This document shows, piece by piece, positions 25,226-37,996 of a DNA stretch of 64,000 nucleotides. The translations under genes and the position numbers were made by a program. The DNA is taken from assembly GCF_025766255.1 (NCBI RefSeq), contig NW_026516668.1:434001-498000 (forward strand), read 5' to 3'. The stretch is from Zychaea mexicana (Eukaryota; Mucoromycota; Mucoromycetes; Mucorales; Lichtheimiaceae). Every line of letters starts with the position of its first letter. Position 1 is the first letter of the stretch. The notes beneath the pieces are model-generated. The model was not told where the DNA came from, ran no database searches, and was given only the letters and a program-made list of their open reading frames with translations.

Positions 25226-27155
25226 ATGGTAAGTTTCTGTCTCGTATTGACCAATGTTTGGCGAATTCCGTCGACACGCATGAATATTCTAACTGACCCG
25301 CTCGCTTTCCACTCAGAACACACCACCTCCCGAACGAGACGAAGAACCATCATCCTCCTTTAAGCCCGACCCATTTCCCTCTGTATCTACGCCTTGTTTG
25401 CCGCTGAGCTCTAGCAAAGCAATCAACAAAACCACCGATACCACCAGCAATACTAGCATCGACGATCCTATCACCGACAACAACAATACTACTACTAGCA
25501 GCAGCAGCAGTAGCAGTATTAAACGACAACGGCGGCGGCATACGATTTTGACTCGGCCCGATGATCATATACTAGCAGACAGCAGTACTAGTAGTAGCAG
25601 GGACGACGACGACGACCTACAGTCCTTTGACCGGATATCGGGCATCCTCTCCAACCTGATACGAGAAGCCAACGAGGCCGTCCATGGGATAGAGCAAGAA
25701 CGAGGCAAATTATGGAACAAGAGCCGAGCCGCCGAGTTACCGCCTCGTCCAATGTCCACAATGTCATTCAACTCCATCCGTCACGCATCTCGATTACCTC
25801 GCCCAACGAGCATAAGTTTAAGCACCGTGGGGAACTTGTCGTCGTCGTCTTCGTCGTCTTCGTCGGCGGCGGCAATTCATGAACGGAATGACAGTTTAGG
25901 TTCCTTGTCCAGCGGGTCGATCGATTCTTCCCATTCGTCTTGTTCTAGTTCGACTTCTACTACGACTGCCTCATCTCTTTTGACCAGCTCCTCACAATTA
26001 CAATCGACTCCTATTTGTTCTCCCACTTCAACAGCGGTCAACGACGAGGACGAGGACGACACGGCGTCCATTCCAGAAAAGTCACCGTTGTCGTCGCCAC
26101 TTGTCGCCAATAAACGTCGCAGTAATAGTAGCTCCGCTGCTGCACAACAGCATCCATCACGACCAGCCTCTTGTCCATCCTTTGCACTACCGCCAAGACC
26201 GTCGTCGTCGTCGTCGTCATCGTTATTACGAGAAAGGAGTAGCAAGAAGCGGACGTCACTTTTACTCGAGTCTTTCAAACGACTGGACTCGTCCATGGCC
26301 TTGGTGGACTCGCTTTCAAGAGACTTGGCCAATGCCGATCATCAGAACAACAATGATGATTATGATTCAGCAGCTGCAGCATTCAATGCCTTGTTCCTTG
26401 TACCCATTCTGCATATCCCGCATGCACTAGTGTCAATCTTGTTTTTTGATGGATCAAATACAGCATCTGCATCAGCGGCAGGAACAGCCGTAGCAGCAGC
26501 AGCGGCAACAACAACAACAACAACAACACCCAGCATGACGGGCATCGTGGCATGGGCATGCTTGTTTGCACTCGGCAATCTAATGGTCGATCACGTGGCT
26601 GCTGCTGCTGCTACTACCACTACTATCACTACAGCGCAAATGGATCAGGATACCCCAAGAACACTTGATACTAGCAGAAGCAGACGTCTTTCTTTACCGG
26701 GCTCATATGATTTCGCTGGACGGAATCTTCCTTCCGAAAATTACGAGGATGATGAAAAAGTCAAAAACGTGTGCAACAACAACAATGACCATGACAAAGA
26801 ATCAGCGACCAAGACGAGCGGCTCCCCACCATCCTCAGTGAGTCCTGCACCGATGGATCCCAGCAAAAGCACGGTCACTTCCACCACTACCACTACCACT
26901 ACCACCACAACCACCACGACCACAGTTGTTCGTCATACGTCACGAAAACCAACACGTCGTACGCGCAGATCCGTATATAGGATAAAAGCACGGCCAATGA
27001 GCCGCCAATTAAGTTGTACGCCTAGTACTAGTATGAACACTATGAATATGAATAAGCATGGATGGTTGTTCAACAAACAACAATTTCCCATCTCATCATC
27101 AACAGAACACAGCAGTAACAATAACAGCAGATTGACACGACGTAACTCGGTGTGA
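25226..27155 (+). CDS. Ser-rich low-complexity protein of unknown function
   Basis: Exon 1 is only the ATG (25226-25228) followed by GTAAGT. Exon 2 begins at 25317 after CTCAG and runs to TGA at 27153-27155, giving about 614 residues (MNTPPPERDEEPSSS). The protein is dominated by Ser, Thr and Ala runs encoded by imperfect microsatellites. Two more conserved-looking blocks are SFDRISGILSNLIREANEAV and LLLESFKRLDSSMALVDSLS, which could form short amphipathic helices. Two hydrophobic stretches near the middle (AFNALFLVPILHIPHALVSI and GIVAWACLFALGNLMV) might be membrane segments. The C-terminus is basic. I do not recognise the family. The single-codon first exon is unusual; an upstream ATG cannot be excluded. 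Confidence 0.7.
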
Positions 27156-30100
27156 TAACCCCAACTACAGCATTCATTCTCTCATTATCAAATACCATTA
27201 CATAAAAAACACCCAGTTTTATTCTTCTTTTTTTTTTGGTTCAACTCCCTCCTATTTTACCATACGCATGTGACTATGATACTGTATAAATATGCATTTG
27301 TCGTATAGTTAAATGTCGTACGTATACCCAGCCCTCCTCCCGTTTTACTGCACCCAAGCCCCCAAAAATGTCCCTATTAAAGATAAGAAAAGACTGCTTC
27401 TCTCCCTCATCTTACTCCTGGGCCAATCGATTGATGATCACTTTTTTTAAACTCGCATTAGAGGAAAGAAATTTTAAGGGGTAGTCTTACTCTACTAAGC
27501 ATTTGTGTACATCAGTATACTGCAGTTACACGTGATTTTTTTTTTGTGATAATTGATAACAGCTGTGGTTATGTTTTGAAAATGTTATCAGCCAGATCCT
27601 CTCATGCTTCCGTGATCGGATTATCAAGTAGTGTAACTTGACCATGTTTCTGGATTGCCTATAAAGGAGAGCTTGGGTCGTTCACTCTTCTCGCAGCTTT
27701 ATGTGGGTTTCTGCCGCTATCTATCACACATATCATCATGATTTATTAAACTAATGGCATTCACACCGTGGTCTTGATATCCGATCTAGAGTGGCGATGA
27801 TGACTCTTCTGCGACGAGGACTGTAGTCCACGCAGTTGTGCTTGCTTGCTCTGGCTACGTAACAGTAAACACATAAAATTATACTTCTACATGTACTTTT
27901 TATGTTTTTTTTTTTTACAAAGAGTAGCGGTGAAAAAAAAACCAAGAAAATAAAAGTAAAAATATAGATGCCAAACTAGCCGTATAGTCAGAATACCTGG
28001 TGGTATACTATAAATGGTGCACTCATCGAAAAAAGAAAACGAGGAGGGAAGAAGAATTCGTGTCCCGCCATGTCGACAAATGCTAGCTCTTAATAATACA
28101 GTATAGCCATTGCATTATGATGAATGGCTAGTTCAAAATTCCTTTTGTGCATAGCGTTTTATGCAAGACTAGGTTAATATCGCTTTGCGGATTGAAACAC
28201 ACGAAAAATTGCATCATTAGACAGCAGCTGTACACCTACATATTGATATAGTATTTTCTCTTTAATTACAAATAGCAGCATGCAGTGCTACCCTACTATG
28301 TAGTTTTTCAATATGAAGCTAAGTTGTTTAGGAGATAAACTAAGTAGCAAGTAAAAAGCTTATAACAACAAACGATAATGATAGAAAAGTACTGAGTGAG
28401 TCACTAAGTTATAGTTATTATCATCACAGGATAAAGTTTCATCTGTACGTGAATCGTTTCCAGCATTTAGGCGAAGTATTTTAATTTATTAAAATGGATG
28501 TCGATTCTTATATAGATGCTCGTGACATTAAGCAAAAGCTATACTTCTGGTGAGTGTGTAAGCACTTTTGCCATAACTCCAGCGCCATTTTTATCACAAG
28601 ACTAGTTACAATGATGCATATAATACCCGGTATTTTCACCAGTCGATAAGAACCGGAGCTTTTAATAGAATTCGATGGGGAGTATGTAGCATCAACAGTA
28701 AATTAGAAAAAAATCAAAGCGACAAAAAGTATGGCTCAAGACAACAATGATCAACATAGCACCAGCGTAGGGACCTACCTCTACATTTGACAGCATTCTA
28801 CATGAAGTAAAGCGGATCTCTATTATTCAAAAAAAACGGTGCTCCAGATTTCCAAAGACAATTTACATTTGATTCTTAGGCCGGAATGATGCCTCATGGA
28901 AGAATTGCTGAAGCTCGCTTCTTTGGATGATTGAAGATTGACACTCGTCAGACTGTACCGATAAGTACATCAGCCGGGCCGAAGTTGACTTGGAACTTAC
29001 CGCTTAAAGCATCTGAACAAATGGATTGATATTATGCGCATGGCAAATACTATCATTGCAAGATTAATAAAGGAAGTGAGGATTATAACGCATATACTAA
29101 CGATTTAATAACAGTGTAACTGACAAAAAAGCTGCTAATTGATCTGAACAGATAGTTTTCGCCACCAAAGTTTTCCATTCCAACGATAAGGAAAGGAGAT
29201 TAAGTCCTATAAGCAGCGTGCTGGAATCACTGTTCGATTTAAAAGGATGAACGAACTGCTTCGTAGGCTGAGTTAGTTTAATGGGTGTCTATATACAGAC
29301 GTGAACTGACATTATGATCGTGACTTCCAGGGCACTTGATTGCGGAGCCTTTCTCTCCAGACCATGGAAGTTGAACATTGGCGGCTAAAATTTTCCCTCT
29401 ATCGTTAATCTCAGCAATCAAATTTGGCCGAGTTAATGTGTGGCTAGGCAGAGCACAACCCGTTGGAGGTGTAGGAGGGACAAGCCTTGGAGGAGCGGTT
29501 CCTCGACGCAGGCGATGCAGGCTGCCACCCACGGCCTAGGCACATACGAATCTTCCTTTTTACTGCTATATTTTTATATAACATAACAACCAACAGTGGT
29601 ACGTAAATCTATCTTCTGTTACTTCTTTCCTTTTGTTAAATATGATATTTTTTCAGTGGTCAATTGGGCGCCTGGTATGCAATTACAACGTCTTGCATTT
29701 CAAATATTAGGGAACCGATAAACTAAAGCATAGAAGAATTAGGTGTAGATGGACGTCTCAACAGTGGAATTGCCAACGAGATACTACAACTAACGAAATA
29801 GGTCGTAACCTCAGTAAGACATAGCTCACTTTACGAGAATATGGATTGTGTTTTTGAAGCATACTCGAAAGGCATGGTGTTCTCAAACATGCAACCTGAA
29901 CTTGTAATGAAAAAAAAAATTCACCACTTACAAACGGAAAGCCGACCAATGAAAATAGCATGCCGTCTGCTGTTGGGAGAATAAGTTGGCTAATGCCTTT
30001 CTATTCTTCTCACCAGATTAATATTAAGTGATATGATTGCTCGCGGTGGAGCTGTTCGTCTCTGCGGCATCAACATGGAACAAAAAAAGTGTGGTTAAAA

Positions 30101-32884
30101 AAACAGGGTTCATCTCGTTTCGACCACTATAGGCTACAATATTTATTCAGAGTAGCACTGCATCATTCAAGGCATATACTGTGCTCGATTATAGCCTCAG
30201 CTTTATATCCGTTGTGGCTGAATGAGACACTGTACTAAATCTGCTTAGGTTCACGCTTCTCTAACGATTCCTGTAAGTGCCAAATGTGCTGTCTATATGC
30301 TTGCTAACATAAACTTGAATTAGCTAATCGGCACAATCATGTTTGTCGGCACTCAAAAAATTTGATAGAAAGAAAAAGGTGTCGCAGGCAGCAGCAGCAT
30401 TCAATTTGATGCCGGCTCGTCCTTCGTTATATTACACACCTGTGAGCCTCAGTTTGTTTTTCTCTCGCGTGGAGAAGCAGAGTCAACAAAGAAAAGAGAA
30501 AACAGCTTACATATTGTTGAAGTTAAAACAAGAAGATGAACTTAGCTGACCTGCTTTTATATTATTCGAGAATAAACATCTACCTGTTCATACCGTTCCC
30601 ACTTGTAATGATTGGATATTATCTGTAAGAGATGTTCACTCAGTGGAAGATACACTAAGCTCCAAAAAACAATGGTATGGTTTAAAAAGTGATACAACAT
30701 CTTGATTAAGCTATGTACTTATTTTTCAATACACGCCCAAAAAGTAATCAGCCGTGATGTATTGTTGTGTACAACAAACTCAACGAATAGGTCGACAAGA
30801 AAACATTGTACTGCTATTATAGTCAGTGGTACTTTCTGTTTTTCGAAGGACTCTTGAAATGAAATCACTTGCCATAAAATGATAATATATGTAATCGCAG
30901 AACCGTATCATAGTTTTACGAGTCTATGTGACTGACTGGTACATTGTACTTTGGCTTATCATATTAACTCTGTTTCCAGTTTTGACTGATGGTCCGATCG
31001 TGGATACAGAGAGTTCGCAGCTTCAAATACAATTGAGATTCGGTCGTACTTCCCCTTGAATTCCTTTCTATGGACACAAGTGCTACAATGCATAAGCAAA
31101 AGCGAAGACAGAGTGACCTCAACATGTTATTTCTTAATATTCCCATACAGCCGCTGATTGGTACTGTTACCATATGTCACTGTATATGTATTCATACGTG
31201 GTCAATCAACGCACGGCGGCAGCATACTCTAACTGAAATAGACCCCGCCTATTGTTATGATACGAAATTTAAAGGAGCTCGATGACCTCCCCTTACCAAG
31301 TCAGAACATACAATCCTGATTTTGTTTTGTTACATTGCAACAGTGACAAAAATGTTATATGTAGTCATAGCGGCAGGTTATTCAAGCTCCTTGCTTTGTC
31401 CATTGATGCTTGACCTTGCCTTGAATAATAAAGCGCTCGTCAAACGCCAGTCATACTATGGCATCGCAGTACTACTATGAGCCTACACTGGCGACGACCT
31501 GCAGAAGATAGTAGGCTTATGCGTTGCCCACCGCATCGGCATTATAATCACGGCTGCCTTTCCCTTGAGCAGGAACTTTATTAAGAAAATTTCCAGCACT
31601 TTTGCACATCGACCTTGCGAAAAACACGAAAAAAAGAGCTATATGTTCAATTTTCAACAGGATGTGCACGAATATAAACAAAATTCTCATACTGTTACGT
31701 AGTACTAGCCTAATACTAGCAGCCAAGTGGCATCAGTATAAGCAGCAAATGGTAATACAGCCACACCTTTCTGCAGTAATTTTTCCGTATATGGTCATAA
31801 TAAATGAATGGTGCTACCATCAATGTGCTTCTTGCTAGTAATGCAACTTAAACCTGTTATGCTCCGTACGCTCTCAATCAAATTTTTTATTACAAAGGCG
31901 ACAGGGTAACATGTTGACTCTGGTTTGACTACTTTGTTGTAAATGCTCATGGCTGATTTTGCGACACCGCCGAAACAAGAGGGCCCGTCACTACAATGCA
32001 TGAAAATCTTCTAGACTCGCCTTCTTATCTCTGCCTTGTGTTTTCGCGGCACGATCCGAATACAGCAGTTACCTAACATAATTACCGATAAATTTGATAC
32101 GAACCATAGTTTTGGCTCTTTACTTGCCACTTGTGCTGCAGCATGTTTATTGCGTCGGAGGAAGTAATGGTAGTAGGATGTCATTGAAGAGTGCTGCTAT
32201 GTATAGTCTCAAAGTGGAAATGACTGTGCTACGATCCAAAATGCCTCTTATTACATACTAATTCCGCTGCTGTCGGACTCTCGTAGAATAAATACTTTTT
32301 TTCGATCTGTAAGCAAAATCCAGTAAGCAAACACAAAGAAATATTGCAACGTGAAATTGATTTCAAACCGGTTTTGGTGTGAGCTGACAAGTCCCCCATC
32401 TAACTATTGATGGTTAAGCTGCATCCGAGGTGCTTGGACTCTTCACAGAATGTGATAGGCTGGGGAAATAAAGGCAACACAAAACACAATGCAAAACCAT
32501 GCAGTTACTTGACGCACTACACATGACACTGTCTATCATGACCACCTTGTATGACAGAAAGTTGCCAGCTCCCTTACAGCTACGCTTTCCAGCTACCTAC
32601 TTGTTGGGCTGCCTCGATCCTATACGACTGGGCCATGGTGGTTCGTCGGAATGCGATTGCTTTGGAGCAAGGGGGTCGGGTTGCAAAGGACAAGTTGAGT
32701 TGCCTTTTTAGTAAGTCCCGCGAACAAACTTCTTTCCACGGTCTGCAAAATGCAGGGAAGAAAGAGAGAGAGCCATCGCATGAACCAATCAAACCACATG
32801 CTTCCAATGCGCAAGCTATGCGGATGAAGGGCAATGGAACCAATTGTTTTCGAGACAGCCCCCTTGACCCCTTTCTGACACGCC
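27156..32884. other. Gene-poor region, no supported gene
   Basis: About 5.7 kb without a recognisable gene. Short open peptides such as MDVDSYIDARDIKQKLYFW (about 28494) before a GTGAGT look like decayed exons, but I cannot connect them to a family. The 84-residue minus-strand frame at 29278-29532 is Pro/Arg-rich with no clear start context. I found no tRNA or rRNA signature by eye. Confidence 0.45.
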
Positions 32885-32895
32885 GTAAGATGCTC

Positions 32896-32903
32896 TATAT
32901 AAA
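32896..32903 (+). promoter_or_regulatory. TATA box for the small gene at 32985
   Basis: TATATAAA lies 82 bp upstream of the ATG at 32985. A CT-rich tract with CTGCAG follows, which could be a 5'UTR splice acceptor. Confidence 0.5.
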
Positions 32904-32984
32904 TACTGAATGGTGGGGAAATGGAAAGAATACCTCTTTGCTTCTTTTTTCTTTCTGCAGCAACAGCAACAATTCATCGCCATC

Positions 32985-33320
32985 ATGTTTTCAGCAACAG
33001 CACATTCTCCGTCGTCTACCACAGCAGCAGCAGCAGCTGCAGCTGCAGTATCATCCCCAAATGCCGCGGGACCCAACGTTGTACCACCAACTATTCAGTG
33101 TCATTCCAAAAGTCATTTTGTCGCTACTTGGCCAACGACACCCAGCACGGTAGCAGCTGCGACTACCACTACACCGACAGCATCATCACCAACCTCGTCT
33201 ATAGCGCAAAGTCGAAGCTTAAGCCAACACCATCGATACTATTACGATTTCTGCACGAAATGCGGTGTCGACACTTCGCGATTCTCACACGAAGATTATT
33301 GTCCTGAATTTTCCCGGTGA
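32985..33320 (+). CDS. Small protein with a CxxC...HxxxxC motif
   Basis: 111 residues from ATG 32985 to TGA at 33318-33320. The N-terminal two-thirds is Ala/Ser/Thr/Pro-rich. The C-terminus, YYYDFCTKCGVDTSRFSHED followed by YCPEFSR, has Cys-Cys-His-Cys spacing that could bind one zinc ion. The upstream TATA box and the clean stop support a real gene; low complexity in most of the protein argues for caution. An in-frame extension to 32910 would bypass the TATA region and is less likely. Family unknown. Confidence 0.5.
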   Translation: MFSATAHSPSSTTAAAAAAAAVSSPNAAGPNVVPPTIQCHSKSHFVATWPTTPSTVAAATTTTPTASSPTSSIAQSRSLSQHHRYYYDFCTKCGVDTSRFSHEDYCPEFSR

Positions 33321-34011
33321 AGAGACACAGGCCTATGCACATCCAGAAAGACAAAGCGTATCACCATCAACCTCAGCTGGCTGCTGTTGTATTTCATTTG
33401 GACCCACCATCATGTCGATTTCTTTTTCCCGGATCGGGCAAAAGACCTGAATTTGTACATATTTCCTACTGTATACCCTCGTTTAATTTTGTCGTTGTCC
33501 CATACTTTTGTGCTTTAATAATAGTTACCAAGTTTCCATATTGCGTTAATACATATGTAATTTGTAATGATAGATTAATAAATTACGGTTTATTTCTAAA
33601 CCGATGTCTGACCTTCCGCGGCTAATGATGTTTGTTTGCATGAAAGCGAGAAAAGGGTGGATGCTCGTGCAACCTGTAATACTAGTGGCACGCACTCAGG
33701 CACATCTGGTGATCTGAGACTTGAATGTTCCGAACATCCAATGGCCCATGTTGTTGTTTTTCAACTGCAGCACTGAGCAGAAATGTGATTTAATAAAAAT
33801 AACTGCTAATTAATAAAGCCTTGCCCCTCCTATGTAGTAGTGGATGCGGATTTTTACGTCGGGATTATTCATCCTTTACGCCGTGTTGCCCGTGGTAATT
33901 GTCGCTCTAGTAATAGTCATAGCAGTAGTAGCAGTTATCATTGCTTGATCACAATTATCGTTGACACCCCATCACCGTCGTCGTAACCGACCGCCAGCGA
34001 GAGGATTTTCT
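33321..34011. other. Intergenic, no gene
   Basis: Holds the 3' end of the small gene (AATAAA-like signals near 33578 and 33813) and the pectinase promoter region. A 102-codon frame near its start overlaps the small gene in another frame and is taken as a shadow. Confidence 0.5.
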
Positions 34012-34019
34012 TATAAAAG
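34012..34019 (+). promoter_or_regulatory. TATA box of the GH28 gene
   Basis: TATAAAAG lies about 100 bp upstream of the ATG at 34117. Confidence 0.6.
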
Positions 34020-34116
34020 GAGTGGGAGAAGGCGATGTAGGAAGTGAAATTATTCAACAAGCCGAATTACCTCTTTCCCAACCCATTCCTTCCCCTCTAT
34101 CACTATACGCAAACAA

Positions 34117-35691
34117 ATGAAGCTGTTCCATATCACTGCCGGTATCGCCTTGCTCTTCGCATCTGCTCCTGCATTTGCCGCTCCCGCACGACGCGCTACT
34201 ACGTGCACTATCGAGAGCACGGGTGGTGGTGATGACACGCCCAACATTGTCAAGGCCTTTACGAACTGCAACAACGGTGGCACTGTCAAATTTCCCAAGG
34301 ATGCCGAATATAACATGGAGACCGTCATTTACATTGAAGATCTTCAAGACATCACTGTCGACTTCCAAGGCACCCTCAACCTGCCAAAGTACAACACCAA
34401 GTACGAAGATGAGAAGGCCTTTATCTACCTTCGTGGTGACAATATCCACTTTAGCGGTCCTGGCACTATCAACGGCAACGGTCAAGGATGGTATGTTTCT
34501 AGTTCGATAACAGACGATCTTTCTCTCTATGGAAAACATGTCATGTCGCGATAACTTATTTCCATGTGCATGAACATACATTGTATTCAGGTACGATGCT
34601 GTCAATCGTAAAGCACCTCCTCTTTTCAAGCCCAGAGCTTCCAACTCGTACTTTGGCGGCTTCAGCATTGTCAAGGCTCCTCGCTCCCACTTTAGCGTCA
34701 ACAACTGTGAGAACGTTGTCTTTGAACACCTCAACATTAACACTGTGTCGGACGACGAAGAAAAGGATGCCCACAACACTGACGCGTTCGATGTTTCTGA
34801 TTCGACCGGTGTTGTCATCCAGTCTTCCACCATTGTAAACGGAGATGATTGTATCGCAGTCAATGGAGGTAATGCATGATGGTTTCATTTTTACATATGA
34901 TATATAAGCTGGTATTCCCACTCACTGTAGTGATGGTTATATCCTCTTGTACTAATATGATTGTTACCACTACTGTTATTGTACTATTAGGTGCCAAGAA
35001 TCTGACTGTCACTAACTTGGATTGCACTGGAAGCCACGGTTTCAGCGTTGGCTCCCTTGGCAAGGACAGCTCCGAAACTGACGAAGTGTCCGACCTCAAG
35101 TTTATCTCGAACGCTTGCCACGACTGCCAGAACGGTGTCAGGTAAGTGATTTGTCTCTCACAATCTCAAAATGTATAAGCTCCATACAACATCATCAATA
35201 AAGATAAAGAGAGTACTCACATCATTGATTTGTTCTAATCAAAACACAGAATCAAGACTTGGCCCGGTGGCAAGGGTTCGGTTACCGGTATTGTATTCGA
35301 CGACATTAACCTGGATAACGTCGATAATCCGATCATCATCACCACCCATTACTGTGACAACAACCAGATGGAGTACTGCACTGGCCAAGATTCTCATTCG
35401 CTTACCATCAGCGATGTGACTATCAACAACATTTATGGGTAAGATTAAAGACTTGCTTTTTATTATATAGATATGGTATTCTTCTTATACACTGGTAACC
35501 ATATCTTATCTAATATTCTATCTAGATCGGCTTCGGAGCACAAGTACCCCGTCCTCAGCGTCGACTGCTCAACCGACACCCCTTGCAAAGATTTCACCAT
35601 CACGAATATCAACGTAGAGCCCAGCTCTAAAACTACTGACAATGTGTGTGTCAACCTCAATGGATCCGATGATATCTCTTACTGCAACTGA
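34117..35691 (+). CDS. Secreted GH28 polygalacturonase (probably exo-acting)
   Basis: Cuts alpha-1,4 galacturonan (pectin) outside the cell. Five exons (34117-34490, 34591-34868, 34991-35141, 35250-35438, 35526-35691) join in frame to about 385 residues. A signal peptide is clear ([20 protein letters not shown]). GH28 active-site blocks occur in order: NTDAFD (the usual form is NTDGFD), GDDCIA with the two acids, the His block [11 protein letters not shown], and RIKTW. Parallel beta-helix repeats fill the rest and Cys pairs are present. The exo assignment is inference from overall resemblance to zygomycete enzymes; endo action or a related GH28 specificity is possible. The gene looks intact, with a TATA box upstream and AATAAA at about 35796. 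Confidence 0.93.
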
Positions 35692-36783
35692 AAAAACCAC
35701 AACATCAGTTAATACTACGACCTATAGTAACGAGAGGAAATGTGCACCTTTTACCTTCTTTCACCCTTTACTATAAAAGTGCTAAACACTTTATTGAATA
35801 AACCTACTTTTAAGCATACGTCTTGAATGGTTTTTCCTGTTGAGCTCCTTAGTTTATCGCGTACTGTATAAGTGCTATTATATACTATTAACGGCCGACG
35901 CTTCATCTCTTGCAGAGGTGTTACTTCTTCTTAACACGTCGTTGTCAACGTTCCGCGCGTCAAAGACACAGTTGCCCCTGAATTTCATATGCGTGTGGGA
36001 GAACAATTGATTATGCAAAAGATAAACACAATCATGCAAAGCAAACACGGATGATTTGCAACGCATGTATACATATGTAATATGGCTGATCCAGGGCCAC
36101 ATTGGCCGATATTCCGGGTTTACATATTACCACTGTTGTGTGACAGCTCGCAAGCGCTTCAAGGGAGTTTCAACACGACACACGCGCGTAGATGAACGTG
36201 ATTGGCTAGCTGACTTGAGATTCTACGAGCTACAAAAGCTTTTCGCGGTCGGCGTGCGCTACCACTTATTTTTCTTTTACTTCAACACTCGCTGAACTGG
36301 TTTTTTCCTATCCTTCTCGTTCTTGCTTCTACATGTTTATAGTCTGTTATAACTGAATATAGTAATTATAGACTCCATAGAATGTATGTTTGTATCTTTT
36401 TATTAAGAACAATACAATTTTTTTTCTGCCACCCTCTTTGGTGGTCTTACTTTCAAAATCAGTAGTATCAAACGCGGTCCCAGAAGCGAATATGATTATA
36501 AGACGCATCAAAAACACCACTCCCTACGAAAAGTGCGCGTGTTGTGTGTCGAAAACACGTCTTTTTTGGTTTTTTTACCTATAGGCGCGCGTTTGCTTGC
36601 CAATTTCCTAATTTGGAGCGCGTTTTGGCGATTTTTTTTTTCTTTTAGATTCCGGTCCAAGAGGAGGGGGGAAAAGAGCCCCCCACCTGTCGTCTCTTTT
36701 TTCCCTTTAGCTCGAATTCCTCAAATTTCCAACAATACTCACCAATCTTTCTCATATACACATACATAACACCTTCGACTACA
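35692..36783. other. Intergenic, no supported gene
   Basis: Contains the 3'UTR of the pectinase and the promoter of the next gene. The final 120 bp are pyrimidine-rich, ending CACCTTCGACTACAATGG, a typical fungal start context. Confidence 0.55.
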
Positions 36784-37996
36784 ATGGCCACCACCAAAGG
36801 CGCAAAACCACAAATGTCCTCACTCTACGCTGAACCAACGGAAGATTACGACGAACCTACACCTACGAGCCGTCTTACATTCACACCATGCACCAGAATG
36901 TCAAACCTTACTCTGGCATCACAGTCTACCACAGAAAACAACGGTCGAACACGCTTCTTCTCTTATAACCAACGACCCGCAACCGATTTCAACACCAAGT
37001 TAAAACGTGCGTTTGCAGGTGAACAAGATACACAGAGTCATCCCAACTTGTCCATGGTGGTGGGTGGAGAGAAAATCAGCTTTGACCGGTTACAAAAGGA
37101 TATGGTACGTATGAAAAGGAGATTTATAATAGGGTTGATTGTTTATGTACATGCGTATAAAGAGAGATAAAGAAAAACAAAGAGCGTAAAACTAATCAAT
37201 CATCATGATTATCGAATAGCATGGCTCAGGGATGCTCTTTCACTCGGATGAAGACGAATCGGAAGAAGACGAAGAGGACCTATTGAGAGCCTACTCTTCG
37301 CCAGAACATTCACCGTCCTCGTCTCCAGAACAGTTTACTTTGGATTCCATATTTGATATGAATGTGAAGATGCCTACCCCTCAAGGATTTGGGGATAATC
37401 CCTTGGTAGTGCAGCAACAGCCACAACTACAACTGCATGACGACAATTTGGACGACGATGACGACGACGGACACTATGACCCCACCTTCTCATGGGTGAA
37501 CCAAGTATTCGAAGACAGTGACGAGCATGACGATGATCTTGTGATAAACGAAAGCTACTACTATGTCGATGATGGCAAGGATAACAACAACAGCAACAAC
37601 AACAGCAGTAGCAGCGAACTTACGGATAACGAAAACCTGCCACCAACAAGTTCAAGCAACAGCAGCACAAAGCGTGGAAAGACTCGATCATGGGCTTGCA
37701 GTAATAGCAGCAGCTCCTCCCGCTCCTCTTCTTCAACATCATCATCCACTATCTCATCCACACCGTTATCACCAGTAAGACGTGCGCCCCTGCAGGAGTT
37801 ACCGCTGGATGAAACAACAGAAGACAACAACGACAAGCTGCATCCAAGGAAAAAGATGATCTTGAACAACAAAAAGTCGATTGGCGACTACCGAACACCG
37901 ATTCCATCATCATCATCATCATCATCAAGAAAATCATTTATGCGCGCTCTCTCGCCATCATCTTCACGCAAGGGCAAAGAGCCAGCTCCTAATTGA
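36784..37996 (+). CDS. Acidic, Ser-rich protein of unknown function
   Basis: Exon 1 is 36784-37104 (MATTKGAKPQMSSLYAEPTE) and exon 2 is 37220-37996, joined as KDM-HGSGMLFHSDEDESEE, about 365 residues. The N-terminal part (SRLTFTPCTRMSNLTLASQS, GEKISFDRLQKDM) is the least repetitive and most likely to be conserved. The middle is very acidic with Asp runs. The C-terminal half is Ser-rich with SPVRRAPLQELPLDE and a basic RKSFMRALSPSSSRKG that could be a nuclear signal or phosphorylation region. Probably intrinsically disordered. I recognise no family. Confidence 0.7.
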
